A stretch of DNA of 13,632 bases, taken from Trichodesmium sp. MAG_R04 (GTDB lineage: Bacteria; Cyanobacteriota; Cyanobacteriia; Cyanobacteriales; Microcoleaceae). The stretch lies in contig JAKQYG010000058.1 in NCBI GenBank assembly GCA_023356515.1, positions 1 to 13,632 of the forward strand, given 5' to 3'. Every line of letters begins with the position of its first letter. Position 1 is the first letter of the stretch. A program made the position numbers and the translations under genes. This document shows positions 6,763 to 12,950 of the stretch, piece by piece. The notes beneath the pieces are model-generated. The model was not told the DNA's origin and searched no databases. It saw only the letters and a program-made list of their open reading frames with translations.

Positions 6763-8589
6763 ATGTCCAGCTTAGAATCTAGTCCTTCTCTTGAAAAACC
6801 AGAAAAAATTCATTTACCGCGTACTAGCGAGTCACAAACTCTCAAAAAAATTCGTCATACCACATCTCATGTTATGGCTATGGCTGTACAAAAGCTATTT
6901 CCTAAAACCCAGGTAACAATTGGTCCATGGATTGAAAATGGCTTTTATTACGACTTTGATGCCCCAGAATCATTTACCCAGGCTGACCTAAAAGCCATCA
7001 AAAAGGAGATGGCAAAAATCATTAAACGGGATCTACCCATAATTAGAGAAGAAGTTAGCCGGGAAGAAGCCAAACGTCGAATTCAAGAAATTACAGAACC
7101 TTATAAATTAGAAATTCTTGAAGATTTAGAAGACCCAATTACGATTTATCATCTTGGTGAAGACTGGTGGGATTTATGTGCTGGTCCTCATCTTGAAAGT
7201 ACAAAGCAAATTAATCCCAAGGCAATTGAATTAGAAACTGTTGCAGGTGCTTACTGGCGTGGAGATGAAACTAAAGCCCAATTGCAACGTATCTATGGTA
7301 CTGCTTGGGAAACTCCAGAACAACTAATCGAATACAAGAGACGTAAAGAAGAAGCTCTCAAAAGAAACCATCGTAAACTAGGTAAAGAATTAGGACTATT
7401 TATTTTTTCCGACCTTGTTGGACCGGGATTACCTCTGTGGACTCCTAAAGGTACAATGTTAAAGAATTCACTGAAAGACTTTCTCCAACAAGAACAACTG
7501 AAACGAGGTTATTTACCTGTAGATACTCCCCATATTGCCAGAATAGATTTATTCAAAACTTCCGGACATTGGCAAAAGTATAAAGAGGACATGTTTCCGA
7601 TGATGGCTGAGGATGAACAAGCAGAAGCTCTGGAACAGGGTTTTGTTTTAAAACCAATGAACTGTCCCTTTCATATCCAAATCTATAAAAATGAATTACG
7701 TTCTTATCGAGAATTGCCAATACGACTTGCGGAGTTTGGCACTGTTTACCGCCATGAAAAGTCTGGGGAATTAGGTGGTTTAACGCGAGTCCGGGGTTTC
7801 ACTCAAGATGATTCTCATTTGTTTGTGACACCCGAACAACTTGATGCCGAGTTTCTCAGTGTGGTGGACTTGACATTATTTGTATTTAAAAATCTACAAC
7901 TAGAGAATTTTAAGGCTAGATTAAGCTTCCGTGACCCTACATTAGATAAGTATATTGGATCTGATGAGGCTTGGGAAAAAGCTGAAGGTGCGATTCGTCA
8001 AGCTGTGGAGAAAATGGGTATGGATCATTTTGAGGGAATCGGTGAAGCTGCATTCTATGGCCCAAAATTGGATTTTATTTTCCAGGATGCCTTGGAGCGA
8101 GAATGGCAGTTGGGGACTGTACAAGTAGACTATAATTTACCTGAACGATTTGATTTAGAATATGTAGCAGAAGATGGAAAAAGAAAACGTCCCGTGATGA
8201 TTCATCGGGCCCCTTTTGGTTCCTTGGAAAGGTTAATTGGAATTTTAATTGAGGAGTATGCAGGAGATTTTCCTCTGTGGTTGGCTCCTACTCAGATTAA
8301 ACTTTTACCAGTTAATCCTAAATTTTTGCCTTTTGCTCAAAAGGTTGCCGAGCAGATGCGTCAAGTAGGTATTCGTTCTGAGGTGGATATTAGTAGTGAG
8401 CGTTTGGGTAAGTTGATTCGTAACGCGGAGAAGGCCAAAATTCCTGTGATGTCTGTTGTAGGTGCTAAGGAGGTTGAATCTAATAGTTTGAGTATTCGGA
8501 CTCGTAGTGCTGGTGAATTGGGAAGTATACCTGTGGTGGAGGTAATTCAGAAGATGACAGAGGCGATCGCCAACTATGGAAATTTCTAG
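6763..8589 (+). CDS. thrS: Threonyl-tRNA synthetase, TGS-less form
   Basis: This class II enzyme charges tRNA(Thr) with threonine using ATP, in the cytoplasm. The 608-aa protein begins at the editing domain; the N-terminal TGS domain of E. coli ThrRS (642 aa) is absent. Editing-site residues are present: HTTSH (His32, His36) and CAGPH (Cys139, His143). Catalytic zinc ligands are Cys301 (MNCPFH), His352 (DDSHLF) and His481 (MIHRAPFG). Motif 2 is TRVRGFTQDD (341-350), motif 3 includes GSLERLIGIL (486-495), and the anticodon-binding domain covers about 508-608. The start ATG at 6763 is the only one that keeps the N-terminal tail short, and no Shine-Dalgarno is visible. To my knowledge shorter ThrRS forms are normal in cyanobacteria. 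It stands alone, flanked by two direct repeats. Confidence 0.97.
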   Translation: MSSLESSPSLEKPEKIHLPRTSESQTLKKIRHTTSHVMAMAVQKLFPKTQVTIGPWIENGFYYDFDAPESFTQADLKAIKKEMAKIIKRDLPIIREEVSREEAKRRIQEITEPYKLEILEDLEDPITIYHLGEDWWDLCAGPHLESTKQINPKAIELETVAGAYWRGDETKAQLQRIYGTAWETPEQLIEYKRRKEEALKRNHRKLGKELGLFIFSDLVGPGLPLWTPKGTMLKNSLKDFLQQEQLKRGYLPVDTPHIARIDLFKTSGHWQKYKEDMFPMMAEDEQAEALEQGFVLKPMNCPFHIQIYKNELRSYRELPIRLAEFGTVYRHEKSGELGGLTRVRGFTQDDSHLFVTPEQLDAEFLSVVDLTLFVFKNLQLENFKARLSFRDPTLDKYIGSDEAWEKAEGAIRQAVEKMGMDHFEGIGEAAFYGPKLDFIFQDALEREWQLGTVQVDYNLPERFDLEYVAEDGKRKRPVMIHRAPFGSLERLIGILIEEYAGDFPLWLAPTQIKLLPVNPKFLPFAQKVAEQMRQVGIRSEVDISSERLGKLIRNAEKAKIPVMSVVGAKEVESNSLSIRTRSAGELGSIPVVEVIQKMTEAIANYGNF

Positions 8590-8660
8590 GTTTCTATGTA
8601 TAGAAAATCTCAATCTTCAACTTGGAAAATTTGCCTTATACCTCTAATCTAATCTCAGTA

Positions 8661-8695
8661 GGAGGTCATTTCAATTGTCAATGACCATGACCTCC
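8661..8695. repeat. Hairpin with two competing right arms downstream of thrS
   Basis: GGAGGTCAT (8661-8669) can pair with ATGACCTCC (8687-8695), giving a 9-bp stem. The overlapping GGTCATT (8664-8670) can instead pair with AATGACC (8680-8686), giving a 7-bp stem. Lying 72 nt after the thrS stop, it could act in 3' end formation, but no T run follows. Confidence 0.55.
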
Positions 8696-8805
8696 GGCTT
8701 GAAAGACTGGAGTTGGTTTTTGATCCCCTATCCAACTTGATTAGGGAAGCAGTCTGGCCATTAAGTAGAGATATAGAGTAATATATAGGTATAGGGAGAA
8801 TTAGA

Positions 8806-8823
8806 GAGGTTGCATGCAACCTC
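8806..8823. repeat. Perfect 18-nt palindrome GAGGTTGCATGCAACCTC
   Basis: This is a complete self-complementary string. It resembles the TTGCATGCAA-centred palindromes that I recall as abundant between genes of filamentous cyanobacteria. It is most likely a repetitive intergenic element rather than a single-gene operator. Confidence 0.7.
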
Positions 8824-8850
8824 CCTACAGAAGAAGAGGGACTTGGCAGA

Positions 8851-9004
8851 GGAGGTAGTTAGATATATTTGTCTCTTCATTTTTCTGCCATGGGAGTGCC
8901 CGAAATCCTAAATTTTTCAGCTTAAACCAGCAAAAAGCTGGTACTTTTTGCCTCCCAAATAAGAATCTTGCCTTTATATTTCAATGCTTTTATGATTAAT
9001 CAGC
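8851..9004 (+). repeat. 154-nt dispersed repeat, copy B
   Basis: This is the counterpart of 6497-6650 on the other side of thrS, in direct orientation. Compared with copy A the core differs. Copy B contains a small hairpin string (ACCAGCAAAAAGCTGGT) at the position where copy A reads ACCAAAAACCAGGT. The end sequences are well kept. Confidence 0.75.
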
Positions 9005-9081
9005 AAACCCTGTTTATTCATTTCATTTATTGTTTGATATGCTTTTAATATTATATAAAACTTAATTAATCTCAGAATAGC

Positions 9082-9094
9082 TGGTTGGCAACCA
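9082..9094. promoter_or_regulatory. Dyad TGGTTGGCAACCA, possible operator of the toxin-antitoxin genes
   Basis: A 6-bp inverted repeat around one central G lies 67 nt upstream of the antitoxin start. Antitoxins of this kind often repress their own promoter through such dyads, so this is a candidate site only. No flanking promoter hexamers are clear. Confidence 0.3.
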
Positions 9095-9160
9095 AAATGG
9101 AAAACACCAGATGTCCCTGTCCAGTAACTCATGTATACCTAGGAACAGTGACTTAATAAT

Positions 9161-9358
9161 ATGAACTTTATGAATACTGCGAAGAAAAAAGTAGAATCTC
9201 TATTAAGCAAATTGCCAGATAATTGCTCCCTTGAAGATGTTCAATATCATTTATATGTAATTAAAAAAGTTCTTCATGGTTTAGAAGTAGCTGATCAAGA
9301 AAGAAAAATTACACAAGAAGAAGCTGAAGGGCTTTTGAGTAAATGGGTTATAAAGTAG
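9161..9358 (+). CDS. Putative antitoxin of a type II toxin-antitoxin pair
   Basis: This is a small acidic-to-neutral helical protein of 65 aa, placed directly before and overlapping a RelE/ParE-type toxin gene. The sequence (KKVESLLSKLPDNCSLEDVQ, then YHLYVIKKVLHGLEVADQE and a C-terminal EEAEGLLSKW) resembles the cyanobacterial family of short antitoxins that accompany such toxins. Its expected role is to bind and neutralise the toxin and perhaps repress the operon. I see no separate DNA-binding fold. ATG at 9161 is taken as start; a second ATG at 9170 is possible, and the only Shine-Dalgarno-like string (AGGAACAG) is about 12-20 nt upstream. The stop codon lies inside the toxin gene, with a 16-nt overlap, which suggests coupled translation. 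Confidence 0.8.
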   Translation: MNFMNTAKKKVESLLSKLPDNCSLEDVQYHLYVIKKVLHGLEVADQERKITQEEAEGLLSKWVIK

Positions 9359-9630
9359 TTTGGTCTTCTAAAGCTATAGATGATGTAGATGCGATCGCTT
9401 CCTACATAGCACGTGATTCTGTTTCCTATGCTGCGGCAGTAGTCCATAGGATAATTAATGCCACGAGAAATTTGATTAATAATCCTTTAGGGGGAGAAGT
9501 AGTCAAAGAGTTTGCTGATGACAGTTACCGACAAGATTATGCTTATAGTTACCGAGTCCTTTATAAGATTAAAGGTAATGTGGTAACGGTTGCTGCAGTT
9601 ATCCATGGAAAAAAGTTATTAGATTTGTAG
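9343..9630 (+). CDS. RelE/ParE superfamily toxin
   Basis: This 95-aa protein has the ParE/RelE plan: VVWSSKAIDDVDAIASYIAR (strand and long helix, residues 5-24), a second helix with NPLGGEVV (47-54), and then the strand series RQDYAYSYRVLYKI ending VAAVIHGKKLLDL. Members either cut mRNA at the ribosome or poison gyrase; which applies here cannot be told from the sequence. The conserved pattern Y-R-V-L-Y and the final I-H-G-K-K-L are present, so the gene looks intact. It overlaps the antitoxin by 16 nt and is closed by an intrinsic terminator 38 nt downstream. A HIP1 site GCGATCGC lies inside the gene at 9391-9398, which suggests long residence in a cyanobacterial genome. Confidence 0.85.
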   Translation: MGYKVVWSSKAIDDVDAIASYIARDSVSYAAAVVHRIINATRNLINNPLGGEVVKEFADDSYRQDYAYSYRVLYKIKGNVVTVAAVIHGKKLLDL

Positions 9631-9667
9631 GTAAGGGCGATCGCACTCCAATCAAATATTAGCTCAG

Positions 9668-9693
9668 AACCGAGTTTCATCAGAAGCTCGGTT
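9668..9693 (+). terminator. Intrinsic terminator of the toxin-antitoxin operon
   Basis: AACCGAG (9668-9674) pairs with CTCGGTT (9687-9693). The stem extends inward by TTTC/GAAG (one G-T wobble) to give 11 bp with the 4-nt loop ATCA, and TTTTC follows. It lies between convergent genes. Its 3' end is 3 nt from the last base of the glycosyltransferase frame, so it mainly serves the plus strand. Confidence 0.85.
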
Positions 9694-9696
9694 TTC

Positions 9697-10776
9697 TCAC
9701 AAAATATCGTAGAACCAGTTTTCCATAAGATTTCCATAAACTTGGATGGAATATTCTGCTTCGGCTTGTTGCCGACAAGCTAAACGATCGATTTTGTCAA
9801 GATTGTTAATTGCTTTTACCAATTCTGCTATATTACCAGAGGGGACTAGCCAACCTGTTTGGCCATGACGCACGATTTCAGCAGGGCCTCCCTGATTATA
9901 GGTAATGACAGGCACACCACAAGCTAATGATTGAATGGCAGTCATGCCAAATGCTTCACTCCATCGATGGGTCATTAGATATCCTCGACTACGCCGCAGC
10001 ACTAACTGCATTTCCCTAATTGTCAGAAAGCCTAAATATTCTACTTGTGCATCAGGATAATTTTGCTGGATACTTTCCCAGTAAAACTTATCCTGATGCA
10101 AACCCATTATTTTTAAGGGGATACCAGTGTGTTTTGCAGCTATAACAGCATCTTCCAATCCTTTTTCTGGAGAAATACGCGCTACCCAAACCAGGTAATT
10201 ATCTGGTTTTTCACAATACTGATAATCTTTTATATTAATACCATTCCCCACAATTCTACATTTACTAGAAAATTGGAAAGTTTGTGCCTGAGTTTTTGTG
10301 TGAAAAGCAATAGTACTAGGAAGACGAATAATAGTTTGTTCTATAAAATCATCCATTTCCTTTGACAGGGATCCCATACTTACCATATGAGCAATGGGAA
10401 TATTTATAAATGGAAATAAATAAAAGGGAAGCCAATCATAGGCAAAGTTAACAATCAAATGGTAATTACTTTGGTTTTTTCCAATAAACTCTCACATTCT
10501 TGTCAGTACAGAATTAGAGATTATGGTAATTTGGGTATCGCGATTTAATTGCTGTATACTAGGTTGTAGTTTTCCAGTAATTGCAATTATCGGACAATCC
10601 ACTTCAATTTTAGAGCCCTCTGGTGCAAGTATATGTACCATGTGTCCTCTAAGAATCATTTCTCTGGCAAGATTTTGTAATGTGAATTCGACCCCACCTC
10701 CAATACCTGAGCCAATAGCTCCCACAAGTGTAGAAGCAAATAATAATCGTAAAGAGTTAGGTTGAGTAGCTGCCAT
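9697..10776 (-). pseudogene. GT4 glycosyltransferase, probable pterin glucosyltransferase, split by an in-frame TGA
   Basis: One frame of 360 codons is interrupted only by TGA at 10492-10494. The upstream piece (94 codons, ATG at 10774-10776) has the GT4 donor-side N-terminus GSGIGGGVEFTLQNLAREM. The downstream piece holds FAYDWLPFYL, VARISPEKGLEDA, a RWSEAFGMTAIQSLACGVPV motif and GGPAEIVRHGQTGW. The second Glu of the E-x7-E motif is Gln here (codon 9931-9933). Without the TGA the protein would be 359 aa. Placement after a PTPS-like gene and an SDR suggests a relative of the cyanobacterial UDP-glucose:tetrahydrobiopterin glucosyltransferase; that is inference. The stop may be a Trp codon changed by one base (RM-W-EF). 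It could be a true pseudogene, a sequencing error, or two polypeptides; the second piece could start only at an ATG at 10456-10458, inside the fold. Confidence 0.8.
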
Positions 10777-10865
10777 GTTTTTACTAAATTATCAAAGGGA
10801 ACATGGAACAAACAAGAAAATCATTATTTTTAACAATAAACATTGGCTAAACAACAGAGTTTCTG

Positions 10866-11573
10866 TTATTTTTCTTTCTGTCCCATATTTGCATGGAGTA
10901 TTGCACCGTTAATAACTGGGTTTGTAGCTGCAAAATAAATGGTTTCTGCAATTTCGGTAGGTTCAATTAAGCGATTTTGAGCATTCATGGTTTTTATCTG
11001 CTCAATAATTGCCTCATCGTGATTAAGATGATTTCGTAACATTGGGGTATCGGTAAAACCAGGACAAACACAAGCCGTATGAATACCTCGATCCATTAAA
11101 TCCTGACAAGTGGCTTTCATTAACCCCACTGCTGCGTGTTTAGAAGTAACATAACTAAAGGCCCCAGGTACAGCTTTTTCTGAGAGAGTGGAACCCACAT
11201 AGATAATAGCAGACCCCTTTGACATGTTTGGCATAACTATCTGATTTAATACAGTTGGAACAACTACATTAATTTCCAAGATATCTCGTAGATTGCTGGC
11301 TTGAATATTTTCCACATTATCCTTATCTAACCGGGCAGCATTATGAACTAAAACCACCGTTTCAGAATTTTCTAATCGAGGTAGTAACTCTTTTTTCAAA
11401 TTTTCCTCAAAACCTGTTTTAGTCAAATCTATCTGAATATTAACTACATCTGTCAACGCAGAGAAATTTCTGGAAAGGTTAATAACCTGAAATCTTTTTT
11501 CCAGAAATAGTTTAGCTGTTGCCAATCCTATACCACGACTTCCACCAGTTAGAACCAAGTATTTTTTGCTCAT
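10866..11573 (-). CDS. Short-chain dehydrogenase/reductase, sepiapterin-reductase-like
   Basis: This is an NAD(P)H-dependent oxidoreductase, 235 aa from the ATG at 11571-11573. Cofactor-binding TGGSRGIG is at residues 9-16, HNAA at 77-80, catalytic Ser128 in VGS, and Tyr141-x3-Lys145 in YVTSK. A PGFTDTPM segment typical of the family (171-178) and a C-terminal NGAILHANMG follow. The ATG overlaps the stop of the upstream gene in an ATGA arrangement and is preceded by GGAG at good spacing. I therefore prefer it to a TTG 12 nt upstream. Gene order (PTPS-like, SDR, glycosyltransferase) suggests it performs the reduction of the pterin side chain, as sepiapterin reductase does. Substrate specificity is inferred from context, since SDR sequences alone rarely reveal it. 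Confidence 0.88.
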   Translation of the reverse strand: MSKKYLVLTGGSRGIGLATAKLFLEKRFQVINLSRNFSALTDVVNIQIDLTKTGFEENLKKELLPRLENSETVVLVHNAARLDKDNVENIQASNLRDILEINVVVPTVLNQIVMPNMSKGSAIIYVGSTLSEKAVPGAFSYVTSKHAAVGLMKATCQDLMDRGIHTACVCPGFTDTPMLRNHLNHDEAIIEQIKTMNAQNRLIEPTEIAETIYFAATNPVINGAILHANMGQKEK

Positions 11574-12070
11574 TTTTGACTCCAAAAACTACTACCTGAC
11601 TGACCAGGACCAGAAAATATTTTAACTTCTACTGCTTGAATGAAATGCTCTTGATTTTTTTCTACATCAATAAGTAATTGTTGTAGAAACCATTGACTAA
11701 GCTCCTCTACAGTAATATTTCGCATCGGAAGCAACTTTACATCTCGTCTAAGAAATGGTATCTTCTCTTTGCCGCGATTAAAAAAAGCATAGATATATTC
11801 ATCTGATTCTTCTATTCTCAGATAAGGACTTTTTAATGGTAGTAGAACAACTTCATCAAGCAATTGACAAAGATTAAGGATAATTTTTTTGTAAATACCA
11901 TAATTAAAGGCAATACCATTTTCCATGACTGCAGCCTCGAACATCACATATACAGAAAAATTATGACCATGCAGGTTTTCTCTTTCACTCTCTGAAAATA
12001 TAGTGAAGTGACCGGCTGAAAAGTTCATTGCTTGTTTAAATAATTCAATTTTAGTCACTCGTTTTTTCAT
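11570..12070 (-). CDS. PTPS/QueD-fold protein (6-pyruvoyl-tetrahydropterin synthase-like) with altered active site
   Basis: The 166-aa product belongs to the COG0720 tunnelling fold. Zinc ligands are clear: His21 in FSAGHF and His34/His36 in ENLHGHNF. Classic PTPS and QueD carry a catalytic Cys a few residues before HGH; here there is none, and Glu31 gives E-x-x-H-G-H, which as I recall marks the PTPS-III type. The Asp-His pair expected in LDH-x-x-LLP reads Asp72-Glu73 (LDEVVLLP), and the usual V-D-F before the Lys helix reads A-F-N. The terminal pterin-holding Glu in V-x-V-x-E-T is replaced in VKIFSGPG. It is followed by an SDR with ATGA overlap, so the two are translated together. Pterin chemistry is likely; the exact reaction is open. 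Confidence 0.82.
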   Translation of the reverse strand: MKKRVTKIELFKQAMNFSAGHFTIFSESERENLHGHNFSVYVMFEAAVMENGIAFNYGIYKKIILNLCQLLDEVVLLPLKSPYLRIEESDEYIYAFFNRGKEKIPFLRRDVKLLPMRNITVEELSQWFLQQLLIDVEKNQEHFIQAVEVKIFSGPGQSGSSFWSQK

Positions 12071-12145
12071 GGAAAATTTAATGTACTTTCAAATCTGAGA
12101 CACCATGTCTCTCACCTCTTAACACACATTCATGCCAAGAATAAC

Positions 12146-12165
12146 TATGTTATAACTATAACATA
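12146..12165. promoter_or_regulatory. 8-4-8 inverted repeat between the PTPS-like gene and tnpB
   Basis: TATGTTAT and ATAACATA flank AACT. The site is 76-95 nt upstream of the PTPS-like start and 21 nt upstream of the tnpB remnant. It may be an operator for the pterin genes or the left-end hairpin of the insertion element. The sequence alone does not decide. Confidence 0.45.
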
Positions 12166-12186
12166 CAGGCCAAAAGTAAATAAAAG

Positions 12187-12950
12187 ATGGAAGCTAGATA
12201 CAGGTATAGAATATACCCAACTAAATATGAGCTAGCCAAGTTAGCGCAATTATAAAGACTCAGCTAATAGATATTTCTTAAGCTTTGTTGTAGAAATTCA
12301 ACCAGAAGTTTTATCTAAAACTGATAACTCAGTAGGTATAGATTTAGGCATCAAAACTTTTGCTACATTGAGCAATGGTACAAAAATTGATGCACCAAAA
12401 CCACTCAAGAAACGAATTGAGAAATATAGACAATTAAGTAAGTCATTATCCCGGGAAAACTAGGGGTACAAAAAGATATGAAAAAGCTAGGCTGAAGCTG
12501 GCTAAATTTCATGCCAAATTAAAAGATACTAGAACGGATTTTCTGCATAAGTTATCTACTGAAATTATTAACGAAAACCAAGTAATAGTTTGAGAAGATT
12601 TGAATGTTTCAGGAATGGTTAAAAACCGTAAATTATCCAGGGCTATTTCAGATTTTGGTTGGAGGCAATTTAGAACACTTTTATGAGGGAAAGGCAGAAA
12701 AATGGGGTAGAGAATTTAGAGTCATTGATAGATGGCAACTTACTTCTCAAGTATGTTCATGCTGTGGTTTTCGCGGAGGCAAATTAGACCTTTCAGGCGC
12801 GAGAATGGGAATGCCTTAATTGCGGTACAAAACACGACTGTGATGCGAATGCAGCAACAAACATATTAGTCGCAGGCGGGCAGTCCGAGACATTAAACGG
12901 AGGTGGAGGAATGTTTGGTGCGGGAGTAAAATGCTCCCGCTGTTCTCCTG
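12187..12950 (+). pseudogene. tnpB: Decayed TnpB (IS200/IS605 family) element
   Basis: TnpB is an RNA-guided nuclease of IS200/IS605 transposons. Here it is only a remnant. The start MEARYRYRIYPTKYELAKL (ATG at 12187) stops after 22 codons. The next homologous piece (RYFLSFVVEIQPE, then VGIDLGIKTFATLSNG with the first RuvC Asp at 12341-12343) follows at once in another frame, so an internal part is missing. Further pieces are RYEKARLKLAKFHAKL, a TGA before EDLNVSGM (12594 onward), REFRVIDRWQLTSQVCSCCG, REWECLNCG and CDANAATNIL with the third RuvC Asp (12842-12844). At least four frame changes and two in-frame stops occur over about 760 nt, against about 1.2 kb for an intact gene. It cannot make a working protein. 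No TnpA gene is nearby. The right boundary is approximate. Confidence 0.9.
12920..12940 (+). repeat. Right-end hairpin of the TnpB element
   Basis: GCGGGAG (12920-12926) pairs with CTCCCGC (12934-12940) around the loop TAAAATG. It follows the TnpB C-terminal glycine-rich tail. IS200/IS605 ends carry subterminal hairpins, and the guide RNA scaffold of TnpB overlaps this zone. The hairpin probably marks the element's right end and the scaffold's last stem. Confidence 0.6.

Larger units (their letters stand above)
8590..9160. other. thrS-antitoxin intergenic region, repeat-rich
   Basis: No gene is supported in these 571 nt. In order it holds a hairpin with two alternative right arms (8661-8695), an 18-nt perfect palindrome (8806-8823), the second copy of the 154-nt repeat (8851-9004), and a 13-nt dyad (9082-9094) before the toxin-antitoxin genes. 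The density of folded elements suggests accumulated non-coding mobile remnants. Confidence 0.65.

Noticed and set aside
7942..8613. Minus-strand frames within thrS
   Set aside because: They are antisense to conserved ThrRS catalytic and anticodon-binding sequence.
10492..10494. TGA read as selenocysteine or recoded Trp
   Set aside because: No selenocysteine insertion hairpin is evident, and other genes here use TGA as a normal stop (PTPS-like gene, glycosyltransferase end), so recoding is unlikely.
10129..10765. Plus-strand frames opposite the glycosyltransferase
   Set aside because: The minus-strand reading has clear GT4 motifs; the plus-strand peptides do not.
11571..11585. TTG at 11583-11585 as the SDR start
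   Set aside because: ATG at 11571-11573 forms an ATGA overlap with the preceding stop and has a well-spaced GGAG; the extra four residues have no support.
12604..12819. 71-codon frame as a separate gene
   Set aside because: Its second half is one piece of the TnpB remnant and its first half is TnpB sequence read in the wrong frame.
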